Shown here: positions 55,992 to 64,000 of the stretch, piece after piece
Layout: every line of letters starts with the position of its first letter
How positions within the stretch are numbered: position 1 is the first letter of the stretch
NCBI RefSeq assembly: GCF_022346995.1
Contig: NZ_JAKRNM010000002.1
Coordinates: 1-64,000 of the forward strand
Length of the DNA: 64,000 nucleotides
Source of the DNA: Paenibacillus sp. ACRRY
GTDB taxonomy: Bacteria > Bacillota > Bacilli > Paenibacillales > Paenibacillaceae
Reading direction: 5' to 3'
The notes under the pieces: model-generated
What the model saw: the letters and a program-made list of their open reading frames with translations, nothing else
Database searches by the model: none
Told to the model about the DNA's origin: nothing
Made by a program: the position numbers and the translations under genes

Positions 55992-57800
55992 ATGCATGTA
56001 CAACTAAAAAGAAGAATTTATATGGGTTGTGTCTTCCTGACCGTTATTTTTGCAATCCTTATCCTTCGTCTCGGGTGGATTCAGATGGTTCAGGTGAATC
56101 GAGTCATGCCGGGATTTCAGCGAACAGTTCGTGAGATGTCTGTTTTGCAGCGTGAACGGGGGGTTATGCTTGATTCAGGCCGGGGACAAATCACGGACCG
56201 TAAAGGAAAATCACTGACGGGAAGCCTGCAGTGGGGGGTTGTGCTTTTCCCGCATTCTGGACATGGGAATGTCCAATCCATGATGAATACAACAAACGTC
56301 AGATTGAAGCAGCTTGCAGCTATACTACATACGGATACAACACACCTAATTAAAGAGTGGGAGCAGGGAGACACCCCCCATTTCTGGACAGCAGGCACAC
56401 ATCAACCCATGGTATTGGACAAGACCCAACTAGCGAAACTTCAGGATTTCGAAGGAGATGGGGCCAGCGTATACCCTGTGATGTCACGTTATGACAAGAG
56501 CCCTACAGGAATGCAATGGTTAGGTTATTTGGCTGAACAACCTGAAGTTCTGAGCGTGAGAGATCATCATACAGATGAAGTGAAACAACCTTTTGCGCTG
56601 AAGTCAGGCGCAGCCGGACTGGAAAGGACGCTTGATCCCCTATTGATGGGCATGGGTCCAACCTTGCTCACTCGAATGGTTACCGGCTCAGGAGAGGTTA
56701 TTCCCGAATACGAACCAAGGGTAATTGCCCCGAGAAATAGTCACTATCCTCTAAAGGTGGAGACCACAGTCGATTCAGACATACAGCAAGGAGTAGAACA
56801 GATTGCAGAGGAAGCGGGTATGCAAGAGGGGGCAATTGTTGTATTGGATACGGCAAATGCAGATGTACGCGGAATGGTCTCTGTTCCATTTTACGATCCG
56901 CTGCATGTGGATCCGGCCATCTCCTCCTGGGCGAATCGGGCTGTGCAGAGTGCTGTCCCCGGATCGATATTCAAAATAGTTACGGCGGCAGCGGCGCTGG
57001 AATCACAAGCTGTTTCAACCAAAGAAACCTTTCATTGTGGTGGAGAAGGGGGAAAGTACGGGTTATCTTGCTGGAAAGAACATGGACATGGTGATCTGAG
57101 GCTGGAACAGGGCTTCGCTGAATCCTGTAATATTGTTTTTGCCGAAACAGCTCGCCGCCTCAGTATGGAGCAATTGGAGCGAACTGCCGATGCATTGGGC
57201 TTGGCACGGACCATCGGCTGGGAGAAGAAGGATGTGGCCGGAATGCCGGTGCTGCGTCATTTTGATCACGAAGATGCAGGGCGTGTACGAACAACAGCAG
57301 TCTCCACGGAGGATGAAGGAGCCCGGGTACAGACAGCCATTGGTCAGCGAGATACCCGCGTATCCCCGTTACAGGCGGCTAATCTGATTGTGACCCTTCT
57401 TCATGATGGCCGTGTTCAAGCGCCGCGGCTTGTTCAGCGTATCCGATATGCTGATGGTGATGTGATGCTGGAGATGTCCTCGCAACATTCGCCTTCACAA
57501 GCCGGCCAGATCTCTCCCGCAACCTCTCATCAGCTTCTGCGATGGATGCGTAAGGTTGTCACGGATGGAACGGGAAAAACCCTGCAACAGGCGCGGTGGC
57601 ACGTTGCAGGGAAGTCGGGTACCGCCCAGGTGGAGCAGAAAGGACGGAAACGCAATCATCAATGGTTTATCGGGTATGGTCCTGTAGAGCAGCCTCGATA
57701 TGCGGTTGCGGTTCTGGTCCAGAATGTAACACCAGGCGGACGCCACCAGGCTACAGAACTCTTTCGCCGTGTTATGGATTACTTGGCCGAATCTTCCTGA
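55992..57800 (+). CDS. Class B penicillin-binding protein
   Basis: A 602-residue peptidoglycan transpeptidase with one N-terminal membrane anchor (IYMGCVFLTVIFAILILRLGW), a dimerisation domain (RGQITDRKGKSLTG), and a complete active site: S325-x-x-K328 in GSIFK, S378-C-N380, and K541-S-G in AGKSGTAQ. B. subtilis pbpI (yrrR) occupies a comparable place after the yrrN-yrrO genes, so this may be its counterpart; SpoVD/PBP2 types are alternatives. The start follows GAAGGGGATAAGGAAG. Its last 22 bases overlap the convergent AI-2E gene. Confidence 0.92.
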   Translation: MHVQLKRRIYMGCVFLTVIFAILILRLGWIQMVQVNRVMPGFQRTVREMSVLQRERGVMLDSGRGQITDRKGKSLTGSLQWGVVLFPHSGHGNVQSMMNTTNVRLKQLAAILHTDTTHLIKEWEQGDTPHFWTAGTHQPMVLDKTQLAKLQDFEGDGASVYPVMSRYDKSPTGMQWLGYLAEQPEVLSVRDHHTDEVKQPFALKSGAAGLERTLDPLLMGMGPTLLTRMVTGSGEVIPEYEPRVIAPRNSHYPLKVETTVDSDIQQGVEQIAEEAGMQEGAIVVLDTANADVRGMVSVPFYDPLHVDPAISSWANRAVQSAVPGSIFKIVTAAAALESQAVSTKETFHCGGEGGKYGLSCWKEHGHGDLRLEQGFAESCNIVFAETARRLSMEQLERTADALGLARTIGWEKKDVAGMPVLRHFDHEDAGRVRTTAVSTEDEGARVQTAIGQRDTRVSPLQAANLIVTLLHDGRVQAPRLVQRIRYADGDVMLEMSSQHSPSQAGQISPATSHQLLRWMRKVVTDGTGKTLQQARWHVAGKSGTAQVEQKGRKRNHQWFIGYGPVEQPRYAVAVLVQNVTPGGRHQATELFRRVMDYLAESS

Positions 57801-58975
57801 TCTGCAGTCTGTTTTGTGGCTTTGGCAGATGCTTCCGTGTTCACGCCCGCGGCTTCACCCACAGGCGTATCCATGACTAATGGAGAAGAATCGAATTCAT
57901 CCTTGGGCAGATGGATCCAACGCTGTAAGTAGCCCTGCTGCAGCAGCTCTTTTAGCAAAATCAGCAGTACTGGAGATAGCACAACTCCGGCAAGGCCGAA
58001 TATGGAGAGTGAGATCAGCATAAATGAAAGCATCAGGTATGCGGAAGACACTCCGATTGAGTTGCCGGATATTTTTGGTTCAAGCAGTTGACGTGTCAGC
58101 ATTGTAATCACGAGAACGACGACTAGACCAATGGCCAAGCTGCTGTTGCCTACGATGAAGAGATAGACAATCCATGGAATAAATATAACCGGAACCCCCA
58201 GAAGAGGCACTAGATCAAATACCGCACAGACTGCAGCGATTGTAAAGGCATTATTGGTTCCAAGAATGAGCAGTCCAACATAGATCAATACAAAGGTAAT
58301 TAGCATCATGATCATCTGTGCCTTCAAGTACGAACGAATGGTTTTGAAGACATGGTTGCGCATAAAAGCCATAGCCAGCTTCAATGTTTTCGGTGTTTTG
58401 GCACGGGCAAACTTGCGCCAGGATTCAATCTCAATACTGAGAAAGAAGGCAAGAATGATTGCAATCCCAAAGTTTGTGATAAATGATGAAAATGAACTGA
58501 GAAATCCAATAATGATTTGTGCACCACTGGTCACCCAACTGGACAGGAAACCGGTAAGTGTTGCAAAATAATCGTTTATCTTTTCAATAATACCAGGAGG
58601 AAGTGCGTTCCACTTGTCCTGAAGAAAGTAAGCGAGATTGGTGAACTCGCTCTGCAGTAGCTCCACGTATCGAGGGAAGTTATCCTGCAGATTGGATATT
58701 TGAGAAATGATAATCAGACCCACGCCAAAAAAGGCAGCAACAATCAGTGCGAGAAAAAGCAAAACGGATATCGCCGCTCCCAGCGTTTTGGGTAGTCCTC
58801 GGCGATGCAAAAAACGGGCCAGTGGTTCAATCATCCAGTATACGATAAATGAAAGAAACACAGGTGCAGCCAATTGATACAATCGGCTAAAGCCATACAT
58901 GACCAAATATACAGTTAACACAAGTAAAGCGATGTCAAAAACAGTACGTCCATATTTTCTATAAAGCGGTAGCAT
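57779..58975 (-). CDS. AI-2E-family transporter, second copy
   Basis: A 398-residue polytopic protein with eight or so helices: FIVYWMIEPLARFLHRRGLPK near the start, a long central loop, FAIILAFFLSIEIESWRKF-type segment (IILAFFLSIEIE), LVPLLGVPVIFIPW and LTRQLLEPKISGNSIG. A hydrophilic C-terminal tail of about 45 residues is alanine/threonine rich. ATG 58975 fits AAGGAG eight bases upstream. Its tail overlaps the pbp gene on the other strand, with no terminator between. It is only distantly like the copy at 44274. Confidence 0.88.
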   Translation of the reverse strand: MLPLYRKYGRTVFDIALLVLTVYLVMYGFSRLYQLAAPVFLSFIVYWMIEPLARFLHRRGLPKTLGAAISVLLFLALIVAAFFGVGLIIISQISNLQDNFPRYVELLQSEFTNLAYFLQDKWNALPPGIIEKINDYFATLTGFLSSWVTSGAQIIIGFLSSFSSFITNFGIAIILAFFLSIEIESWRKFARAKTPKTLKLAMAFMRNHVFKTIRSYLKAQMIMMLITFVLIYVGLLILGTNNAFTIAAVCAVFDLVPLLGVPVIFIPWIVYLFIVGNSSLAIGLVVVLVITMLTRQLLEPKISGNSIGVSSAYLMLSFMLISLSIFGLAGVVLSPVLLILLKELLQQGYLQRWIHLPKDEFDSSPLVMDTPVGEAAGVNTEASAKATKQTADQEDSAK

Positions 58976-59146
58976 GGGCAGGGCTCCTTCATCCGTCATT
59001 CATTCCATATATTGTACACGATTGACTTGTTTTTTGGAAAACAGGATTCAAGAAAAGTTTAAATTGTGATAAAATTAAAGGCGATTTATTTTCCATAGTA
59101 ATTGGATGGGAGCAGTCATTCAGCAAGAGAAGTGGGGAATCAGAGC

Positions 59147-60571
59147 ATGACAAATTTACTTCAGAGCCTATTTTTATGGGCATTGTACATTTCATCTTTT
59201 TACGCCTTTATTCCAAGTTTGATCAGCAGGCTCTTTGGGTTGCGCGTGTTCAGGCGTGGAAAAAGCGATACACAGTTTGCTTTAACTTTCGATGATGGTC
59301 CCGATCCGGTATATACGCCAAGGTTGCTCCGTTTGCTTAAGCAATACGATGCCAAGGCGACTTTTTTTGTGGTTGGGGAGCATGCGGCCAGTCACCCGGA
59401 ACTTATCCAGCACATTCATGAGCAGGGGCATCTGATCGGAATCCATAACTATATCCACAAAACAAACTGGTTAATGCGGCCGCGTACGGTTAAAAATCAG
59501 ATCCAGCGAACAGGTCAGATTATAGAGGAAGTCACGGGGGTAAGAACCTGTTATTACCGTCCGCCTTGGGGGATTATGAACCTGTTTGATTTTTTCAGCA
59601 GAAAGGATCGTCAGATTGTCCTGTGGTCCTCCATGTTCGAAGATTGGAGAAGTCGTGTCGGAGCCAAGAAACTGACGGAACGCATGCTGAAAGAGCTCAG
59701 AGGCGGAGAAGTCATGCTGCTGCATGATCGGGGCACGACGCTTGGGGCTGACGCACATGCACCCGAGCAGATGCTTCAGGCACTGGAAGTTGTTCTGCAA
59801 GAGGCCGATCGGCAGGGATTGCAAAGTGTACGCATCGATACCTTGATGGGAGGAGGCATTACAGTGAGTGAATCTCAGAAAACGAGTCCAGCTCAGCCCG
59901 TATTATCCCCATGGAAACGAATCGTGGTTGCTTTATGGCTTGGCTGGGAGAAGCTATTCCACTGGGTGTACCATCTGCGGACAGCTTCGCCGGAAGACCC
60001 TATGCTTCATTATCGATCCCGTGTATATCACGGTGCGTTGGTTGAAATGAGCGAAGGGCAAGTCATTCGAAACGGCGACCCGGTTATTGAACTTCATTTT
60101 GATAATAAAAAATTATTCGAGCTTGGGATGACCTCGCGCTCCAGTATGCATCTGGCCATCCGTATGATTCGGGCCATGGAACAACAGCTTCCCGATCTGG
60201 CTCGGCAGATTGCATCGGACCCTGAACTCCGTTCTGCAAAAGCAGTGTACGGTGTAAGCATGATTAATCGGGGACCGGAGAAATTCGGATTTACCGTTAA
60301 GGATCTGCCGCCTGGACCTTTCAGTTCGGCTTCCAAGGTGTATCTTAAACTATTGCTCAGTGTTATTCATCCTTCAGGAACCAAGCGGCTGAAACAGCGA
60401 TCGGAGCAATTGGTTCCAAAAATGATTGCCATGCCGCTGGCTACATTAATGGAGCGTTACGGACAACATGCCCTTGTAGCTGCAACAACGGAACAGATGC
60501 AAACAGATTTGATTGAGGCCGAAACGGATGTACTGGCCGGTGCTGAGTTGAAAAACACACCAACAGGTTAG
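59147..60571 (+). CDS. NodB polysaccharide deacetylase fused to a YkoP-like domain
   Basis: A 474-residue protein. An N-terminal membrane helix (residues about 5-25) is followed by a NodB domain with motif 1 TFDDGPD (D49, D50), the metal pair H-x-x-x-H in GIHNYIH, RPPWG, and LLHD, so it appears active as a carbohydrate esterase 4 deacetylase of peptidoglycan or chitin-like sugars. After a linker (about residue 250) comes a domain of about 200 residues like B. subtilis YkoP (VIELHFDNKKLFELG, SMINRGPEKFGFTVKDLPPGP). ATG 59147 gives the usual N-terminus. Confidence 0.88.
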   Translation: MTNLLQSLFLWALYISSFYAFIPSLISRLFGLRVFRRGKSDTQFALTFDDGPDPVYTPRLLRLLKQYDAKATFFVVGEHAASHPELIQHIHEQGHLIGIHNYIHKTNWLMRPRTVKNQIQRTGQIIEEVTGVRTCYYRPPWGIMNLFDFFSRKDRQIVLWSSMFEDWRSRVGAKKLTERMLKELRGGEVMLLHDRGTTLGADAHAPEQMLQALEVVLQEADRQGLQSVRIDTLMGGGITVSESQKTSPAQPVLSPWKRIVVALWLGWEKLFHWVYHLRTASPEDPMLHYRSRVYHGALVEMSEGQVIRNGDPVIELHFDNKKLFELGMTSRSSMHLAIRMIRAMEQQLPDLARQIASDPELRSAKAVYGVSMINRGPEKFGFTVKDLPPGPFSSASKVYLKLLLSVIHPSGTKRLKQRSEQLVPKMIAMPLATLMERYGQHALVAATTEQMQTDLIEAETDVLAGAELKNTPTG

Positions 60572-60609
60572 TAGCAGAAGGTTTAATTCGATTGCATGTA
60601 AACCAATGC

Positions 60610-60660
60610 AAAAAGGGTTGCTCCCTTGCCATCATGGCAGAGGAGCAACCCTTTTATTTT
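60610..60660. terminator. Bidirectional terminator between the deacetylase gene and ilvD
   Basis: AAAAGGGTTGCTCC and GGAGCAACCCTTTT, with an inner TTGCC/GGCAG arm, form a long hairpin flanked by A and T. It separates converging genes. Confidence 0.92.
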
Positions 60661-60705
60661 GCATTTTGCTTCCGATAGCAAAATCAATTGAAAAATTGCA
60701 GGGGA

Positions 60706-62391
60706 TTAAATTTTCAAAACCCCACCGTTACTTGCGTTGGTAACGAGTTTGGAATAGCGAGCCAGCAAGCCTGTTTTTACTTTCGGCTCAAAGCCTTTCC
60801 AACCTGCGCGGCGACGTTCAAACTCTTCATCGCTGATGTGCAGTTCGATGATACGGTTGTTCAGATCCAGCTCAATGATATCTCCTTCTTCAACAAAAGC
60901 GATTGGACCGCCTTCTGCTGCTTCCGGAGAGATGTGGCCGATACTGATACCGCGGGATGCACCAGAGAAACGTCCGTCTGTGATCAGACCGACTTTGGCA
61001 CCAAGTCCCATACCTACGATCTGGGAAGTTGGAGCAAGCATCTCAGGCATACCTGGTCCGCCTTTTGGTCCTTCGTAACGGATAACGACAACGTGTCCTT
61101 CTTTTACTTTGCCGTTCGCGATGCCTTCGAGTGCTTCTTCCTGTGAATCGAAGCAGATCGCAGGTCCTTTGTGATAACCGCCAACCGAAGCATCAACCGC
61201 ACCGACTTTGATAATTGCGCCTTCCGGTGCAAGGTTACCAAACAATACGGCAAGGCCACCTCTTTCGGAGTGCGGGTTATCCAGCGTGTGGATAACATTC
61301 GTATCCTGAATCTCTTGTCCCTCTACGTTCTCACGGATCGTTTTACCTGTTACGGTAATACAATCAGCGTGGATCGCGCCTGGTTTCTTCAGCAATTCGT
61401 TCAGAACTGCACTTACGCCGCCGGCATTGTGTACATCTTCGATGTGCAGGTCGGATGCAGGTGCAAGCTTCGCCAGGTGAGGTACACGGTTAGCCACTTC
61501 ATTGATACGCTCGATTGGATATTCGATGCCTGCTTCATGAGCAAGAGCCAAAGTGTGCAGTACAGTGTTGGTTGAACCACCCATAGCCATATCCAGTGCG
61601 AAGGCATTGTCGATCGCTTCAACCGTAACGATATCGCGTGGTTTCAGATCCAGTTTGATGAGTTCCATCAATTGTTTCGCGGATTGTTTAACAAACTCAC
61701 GACGCTCAGGAGCTACAGCCAAAATGGTACCGTTACCTGGCATAGCCAGTCCCATCGCTTCAGCCAGACAGTTCATGGAGTTTGCTGTAAACATACCGGA
61801 GCAAGAACCACAAGTTGGGCAACCGAACTGTTCAAGCTCGAGCAAGCTCTTATCGTCGATTTTACCAGCCTGGAAGGCACCTACGCCTTCAAATACGGAA
61901 GTCAGGGACAGGGCCTTACCATTGCTGTCACGACCTGCTTTCATTGGGCCACCACTTACAAACACGGTTGGGATATTGCAGCGGAGTGCACCCATCATCA
62001 TGCCTGGAGTGATTTTGTCACAGTTCGGGATACATACCATGCCGTCGAACCAGTGTGCTGATACAACCGTTTCCACGGAATCCGCGATAATGTCACGGCT
62101 TGGCAGCGAGTAGCGCATACCAATGTGTCCCATGGCGATTCCGTCATCTACTCCGATGGTGTTGAATTCGAATGGAACGCCGCCCGCTTCACGAATAGCA
62201 TCCTTTACGATTTTACCGAATTCCTGCAGGTGAACGTGGCCCGGCACGATATCAATGTAAGAGTTACATACAGCAATAAACGGCTTGCCGAAGTCCTCTT
62301 CTTTAACGCCCGCTGCGCGGAGCAGACTCCGGTGTGGTGCACGGTCAAAACCTTTTTTGATCATATCGGAACGCATCTTATTGGCTGACAT
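60706..62391 (-). CDS. ilvD: Dihydroxy-acid dehydratase
   Basis: IlvD dehydrates dihydroxy acids to 2-keto acids in isoleucine and valine synthesis, with an iron-sulfur cluster. The 561-residue protein has [27 protein letters not shown], the cluster motif [30 protein letters not shown], and the C-terminal [30 protein letters not shown] 62391 follows a GGGGGG site; the frame is open 27 codons further but without a site. It stands apart from other branched-chain genes. Confidence 0.97.
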   Translation of the reverse strand: MSANKMRSDMIKKGFDRAPHRSLLRAAGVKEEDFGKPFIAVCNSYIDIVPGHVHLQEFGKIVKDAIREAGGVPFEFNTIGVDDGIAMGHIGMRYSLPSRDIIADSVETVVSAHWFDGMVCIPNCDKITPGMMMGALRCNIPTVFVSGGPMKAGRDSNGKALSLTSVFEGVGAFQAGKIDDKSLLELEQFGCPTCGSCSGMFTANSMNCLAEAMGLAMPGNGTILAVAPERREFVKQSAKQLMELIKLDLKPRDIVTVEAIDNAFALDMAMGGSTNTVLHTLALAHEAGIEYPIERINEVANRVPHLAKLAPASDLHIEDVHNAGGVSAVLNELLKKPGAIHADCITVTGKTIRENVEGQEIQDTNVIHTLDNPHSERGGLAVLFGNLAPEGAIIKVGAVDASVGGYHKGPAICFDSQEEALEGIANGKVKEGHVVVIRYEGPKGGPGMPEMLAPTSQIVGMGLGAKVGLITDGRFSGASRGISIGHISPEAAEGGPIAFVEEGDIIELDLNNRIIELHISDEEFERRRAGWKGFEPKVKTGLLARYSKLVTNASNGGVLKI

Positions 62392-62468
62392 GGTGTATTT
62401 CCCCCCAAATATATAATATTGAGCAACATGAATGGAAATATAAATGGCAGTGCATCTGTCGTTTAATT

Positions 62469-62594
62469 TCATCCGTACTCTAAAAAATAACCGACATGGT
62501 CGGCTTCGAGCTTCCCGTAGTTTATGAAATTCTTTGCTGCTTTAAACCCGTGAACAACCCGGTTTTTTATAGAGTCTATCACAACCGTCGTCAT
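62469..62594 (-). CDS. Possible 41-residue small ORF upstream of ilvD
   Basis: On the minus strand an ATG at 62594 opens a 41-codon frame starting [20 protein letters not shown] and ending EYG-TGA. It lies in the ilvD leader and overlaps a terminator-like hairpin at 62482-62505. The ribosome site is weak. It may be a leader peptide, a small protein or chance. I recognise no family. Confidence 0.3.
   Translation of the reverse strand: MTTVVIDSIKNRVVHGFKAAKNFINYGKLEADHVGYFLEYG
62482..62505 (-). terminator. Terminator-like hairpin in the ilvD leader
   Basis: On the minus strand AGCCGAC and GTCGGTT (one G-U pair) close a three-base loop and are followed by TATTTTTT. It lies about 91 bases before the ilvD start, so it may act as an attenuator or end transcription coming from upstream. 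No T-box core sequence is near. The 312-base gap from 62391 to 62703 also holds the hairpin at 62609. Confidence 0.55.
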
Positions 62595-62608
62595 ATTTCT
62601 ACAATCAA

Positions 62609-62648
62609 TAGAAAGAAGCCGTCACTCATTTCCATGGAGTTCGGCTTC
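62609..62648 (-). terminator. Terminator after the KGG-repeat gene
   Basis: On the minus strand GAAGCCG (62648-62642) pairs with CGGCTTC (62621-62615), and is followed by TTTCTATTG. Loop bases TCCATGGA can pair within. It lies about 55 bases after the gene at 62703. Confidence 0.6.
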
Positions 62649-62702
62649 CTTAACAGCAATATAACGTTTCTTAATTATTCGGATAAGATATGGTGCAAAA
62701 GG

Positions 62703-62954
62703 CTAGTTGCTTCCGCCTTTGCGTCCGATCTCACGATAGAATTCTTTGGTATGCGTTTCGGAGGTCGCTTCTCCACCCTTGCGTCCAATCTCCTTGTAAA
62801 AATCGGAATCGTGAGCATCCGAGGTTGCCTCTCCACCTTTTTTGCCTATCATTTGGTAAAAGCTGCGATCATGATTTTTGGAGGTCGCTCTGCCACCCAA
62901 TCGGCCTGCTTCCTCGCGACTCATCTTTTGTCCAGCTGTCTGTGAACGTGCCAT
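62703..62954 (-). CDS. KGG-repeat general stress protein (GsiB-like)
   Basis: An 83-residue, very hydrophilic protein with repeated units of about 20 residues, each carrying a G[RK]KGGEAT-type core (GRLGGRATS, GKKGGEATS, GRKGGEATS, GRKGGSN) and a spacer such as HDSDFYKEI. This is the KGG/Con-10 motif of GsiB-like, LEA-type stress proteins thought to protect against drying or heat. AAGGAG lies before the ATG. No clear sigma-B promoter was found. Confidence 0.88.
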   Translation of the reverse strand: MARSQTAGQKMSREEAGRLGGRATSKNHDRSFYQMIGKKGGEATSDAHDSDFYKEIGRKGGEATSETHTKEFYREIGRKGGSN

Positions 62955-63076
62955 TACAAATCACTCCTTAAGGGATAAGTTGTTTTTTGTAGCGCGTATC
63001 CCTACTTACCACGTTGCTTTCAGCCTGAAACAAGCCGTTACGGTAGAGAGTATATGAATAAGGCACAGATGAGCAT

Positions 63077-64000
63077 TCACGCAGAACGTTTGAATATTTC
63101 ACGGCGATGCAGGGAAAACCGCGAGATATCCGGTTCGATGATGGGCCGAAAGGCATGACGTACTGCGGGTTGGGCCAGTAGTACAGCAAACATTACGGCA
63201 ATGGCAACTATTACGGGAATGTATAACCCGCTTTCGATATAATTATAAATTCCTGACCAGATCAAAAGGCGAACGAGAAATCCGTGCAGGAGAAATACAT
63301 AAAGTGTACGCCGTCCCATATCGGTCAGTCTGGATGTGAGAGAAGGTACCCAGGCCAGAAATAGTGCTCCTGAAATCATTTCCAGCGCATAAATTGCAAG
63401 ACGATATATTCCGGCATACCACTCATGGTGACCAAGTTCAGCATAAGTCATGCTGCCCATCAGCCAACCTGTGGAGATCTGAAGTCCTCCCAAACCTATC
63501 CATATCAAAAGACCAGCAGATAATATTGCGGCGGCATGACGCCCCCAACCTGTTCGCACATAGGAACGAATGGACGCCCCATAGTCATAACCGATGATGA
63601 AGAAAGGAAGAAACACAAACGTTCGGCTGAAGCTGAGCCAAAATCCGTCCACAGGCAAGTAACCCGCCACTACTCCCAGCAGAATGGAGGCGATAAGCCG
63701 ATAGATCGGCTTCCACGACAAGGTAGCCCTAAGCAGAAGCCTCCAGCAGAAGTGGCTGGCCAGAAACCATAGCAACAGATAAGGAGCAAAAAAGGACAGT
63801 TTCATGTGCGGGGTGTGGAACACCGAAACATCCATTAGAGCATATAACGATTGAAACAGAACGTATTGAAGTGCAATCTGTTTAAGTACTTTGCGTCCGG
63901 GTACACCCTGAGGGGCATGTCTGGCAAAATATCCGGTAACCCATACGAATAACGGCATATGGAATGTATATATCCACAGGAACAGAGCCTCTGCTCCCGC
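63077..64000 (-). CDS. Acyltransferase-3 family membrane protein, 5' end outside the window
   Basis: The frame is open through the window edge, so the start lies beyond 64000. At least 307 residues are present. The visible N-terminal part, with FLWIYTFHMPLFVWVTGYFA, matches the acyltransferase-3 (OafA/fucose acetylase-like) family, in which the histidine of FHMPLF is conserved. About nine or ten helices follow, with SFSRTFVFLPFFIIGYDYG and TLYVFLLHGFLVRLLIW. Such enzymes O-acetylate exported sugars or wall polymers. The ATG at 63958 is internal, not the true start. Confidence 0.85.
   Translation of the reverse strand, partial: AGAEALFLWIYTFHMPLFVWVTGYFARHAPQGVPGRKVLKQIALQYVLFQSLYALMDVSVFHTPHMKLSFFAPYLLLWFLASHFCWRLLLRATLSWKPIYRLIASILLGVVAGYLPVDGFWLSFSRTFVFLPFFIIGYDYGASIRSYVRTGWGRHAAAILSAGLLIWIGLGGLQISTGWLMGSMTYAELGHHEWYAGIYRLAIYALEMISGALFLAWVPSLTSRLTDMGRRTLYVFLLHGFLVRLLIWSGIYNYIESGLYIPVIVAIAVMFAVLLAQPAVRHAFRPIIEPDISRFSLHRREIFKRSA

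Noticed and set aside
62955..63076. Sigma-B promoter before the KGG-repeat gene
   Set aside because: A GTTTCA and a GGGATA occur on the minus strand but with a 23-base gap, too long for sigma-B.

Overview
The window is about 64 kb of low-to-mid GC Gram-positive DNA, and it is almost wholly conserved chromosomal core. The gene order closely follows the Bacillus subtilis bofC-ruvAB-queA-tgt-yajC-spoVB-secDF-recJ-apt-relA-dtd-hisS-aspS-tcdA-rarA-cymR-iscS-alaS-ireB-ruvX-mltG-trhP block. Departures from that order (a ruvC before ruvA, separate secD and secF genes, a SpoIID-domain gene between ruvB and queA, a divergent mnmA, extra inserted genes) and the many Shine-Dalgarno-led TTG/GTG starts point to a spore-forming member of Bacillales, most likely Paenibacillus. 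This is inferred from synteny and protein character, not from a database search.

Layout. 1-520: five tRNA genes (Asp, Gly, Arg, Leu, Pro) and a terminator. 570-8580: bofC behind a sigma-G-like promoter, ruvC-ruvA-ruvB, a secreted SpoIID/LytB-domain protein, queA-tgt (queuosine) and yajC. 8600-11730: two small membrane-protein genes and spoVB, which reads leftward from a sigma-E-like promoter. 11770-18430: comN, then secD-secF, a cation-diffusion-facilitator relative, recJ and apt. 18480-24510: a uracil permease (minus), relA-dtd, a 55-residue ORF, a PfpI/DJ-1 protein and an acidic protein. 24540-29230: an orphan terminator region, a His T-box, hisS, aspS and tcdA. 29350-37690: accessory genes inserted between tcdA and rarA (purine permease, ABC exporter, HelD, EamA exporter, SDR oxidoreductase, LysR regulator). 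37735-45340: rarA, a crcB pair, mnmA (minus), cymR-iscS, a PRC-barrel protein, a zinc ribbon and an AI-2E-family transporter. 45374-53490: an Ala T-box with alaS, ireB, ruvX, two DUF1292-type genes, mltG and two U32 peptidase-family genes. 53558-64000: a chemoreceptor with a Spo0A-type box, a class B penicillin-binding protein, a second AI-2E-family transporter, a NodB deacetylase fused to a YkoP-like domain, ilvD, a KGG-repeat protein and an acyltransferase cut by the window edge.

Functional themes are recombination and branch migration (RuvABC, RecJ, RarA, RuvX), tRNA charging and modification (HisRS, AspRS, AlaRS, QueA, Tgt, TcdA, MnmA/IscS, TrhP-like pair, Dtd), protein export (YajC, SecD, SecF), the stringent response (RelA) and sporulation or cell wall (BofC, SpoVB, SpoIID-like, MltG, PBP). 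I found no insertion sequence, prophage, CRISPR array, toxin-antitoxin pair or recognisable defence system. The least explained items are short: a 55-residue ORF after dtd, a 25-codon upstream ORF in the cymR leader, a 41-residue ORF overlapping a hairpin upstream of ilvD, and an AT-rich direct-repeat element with its own terminator before hisS.
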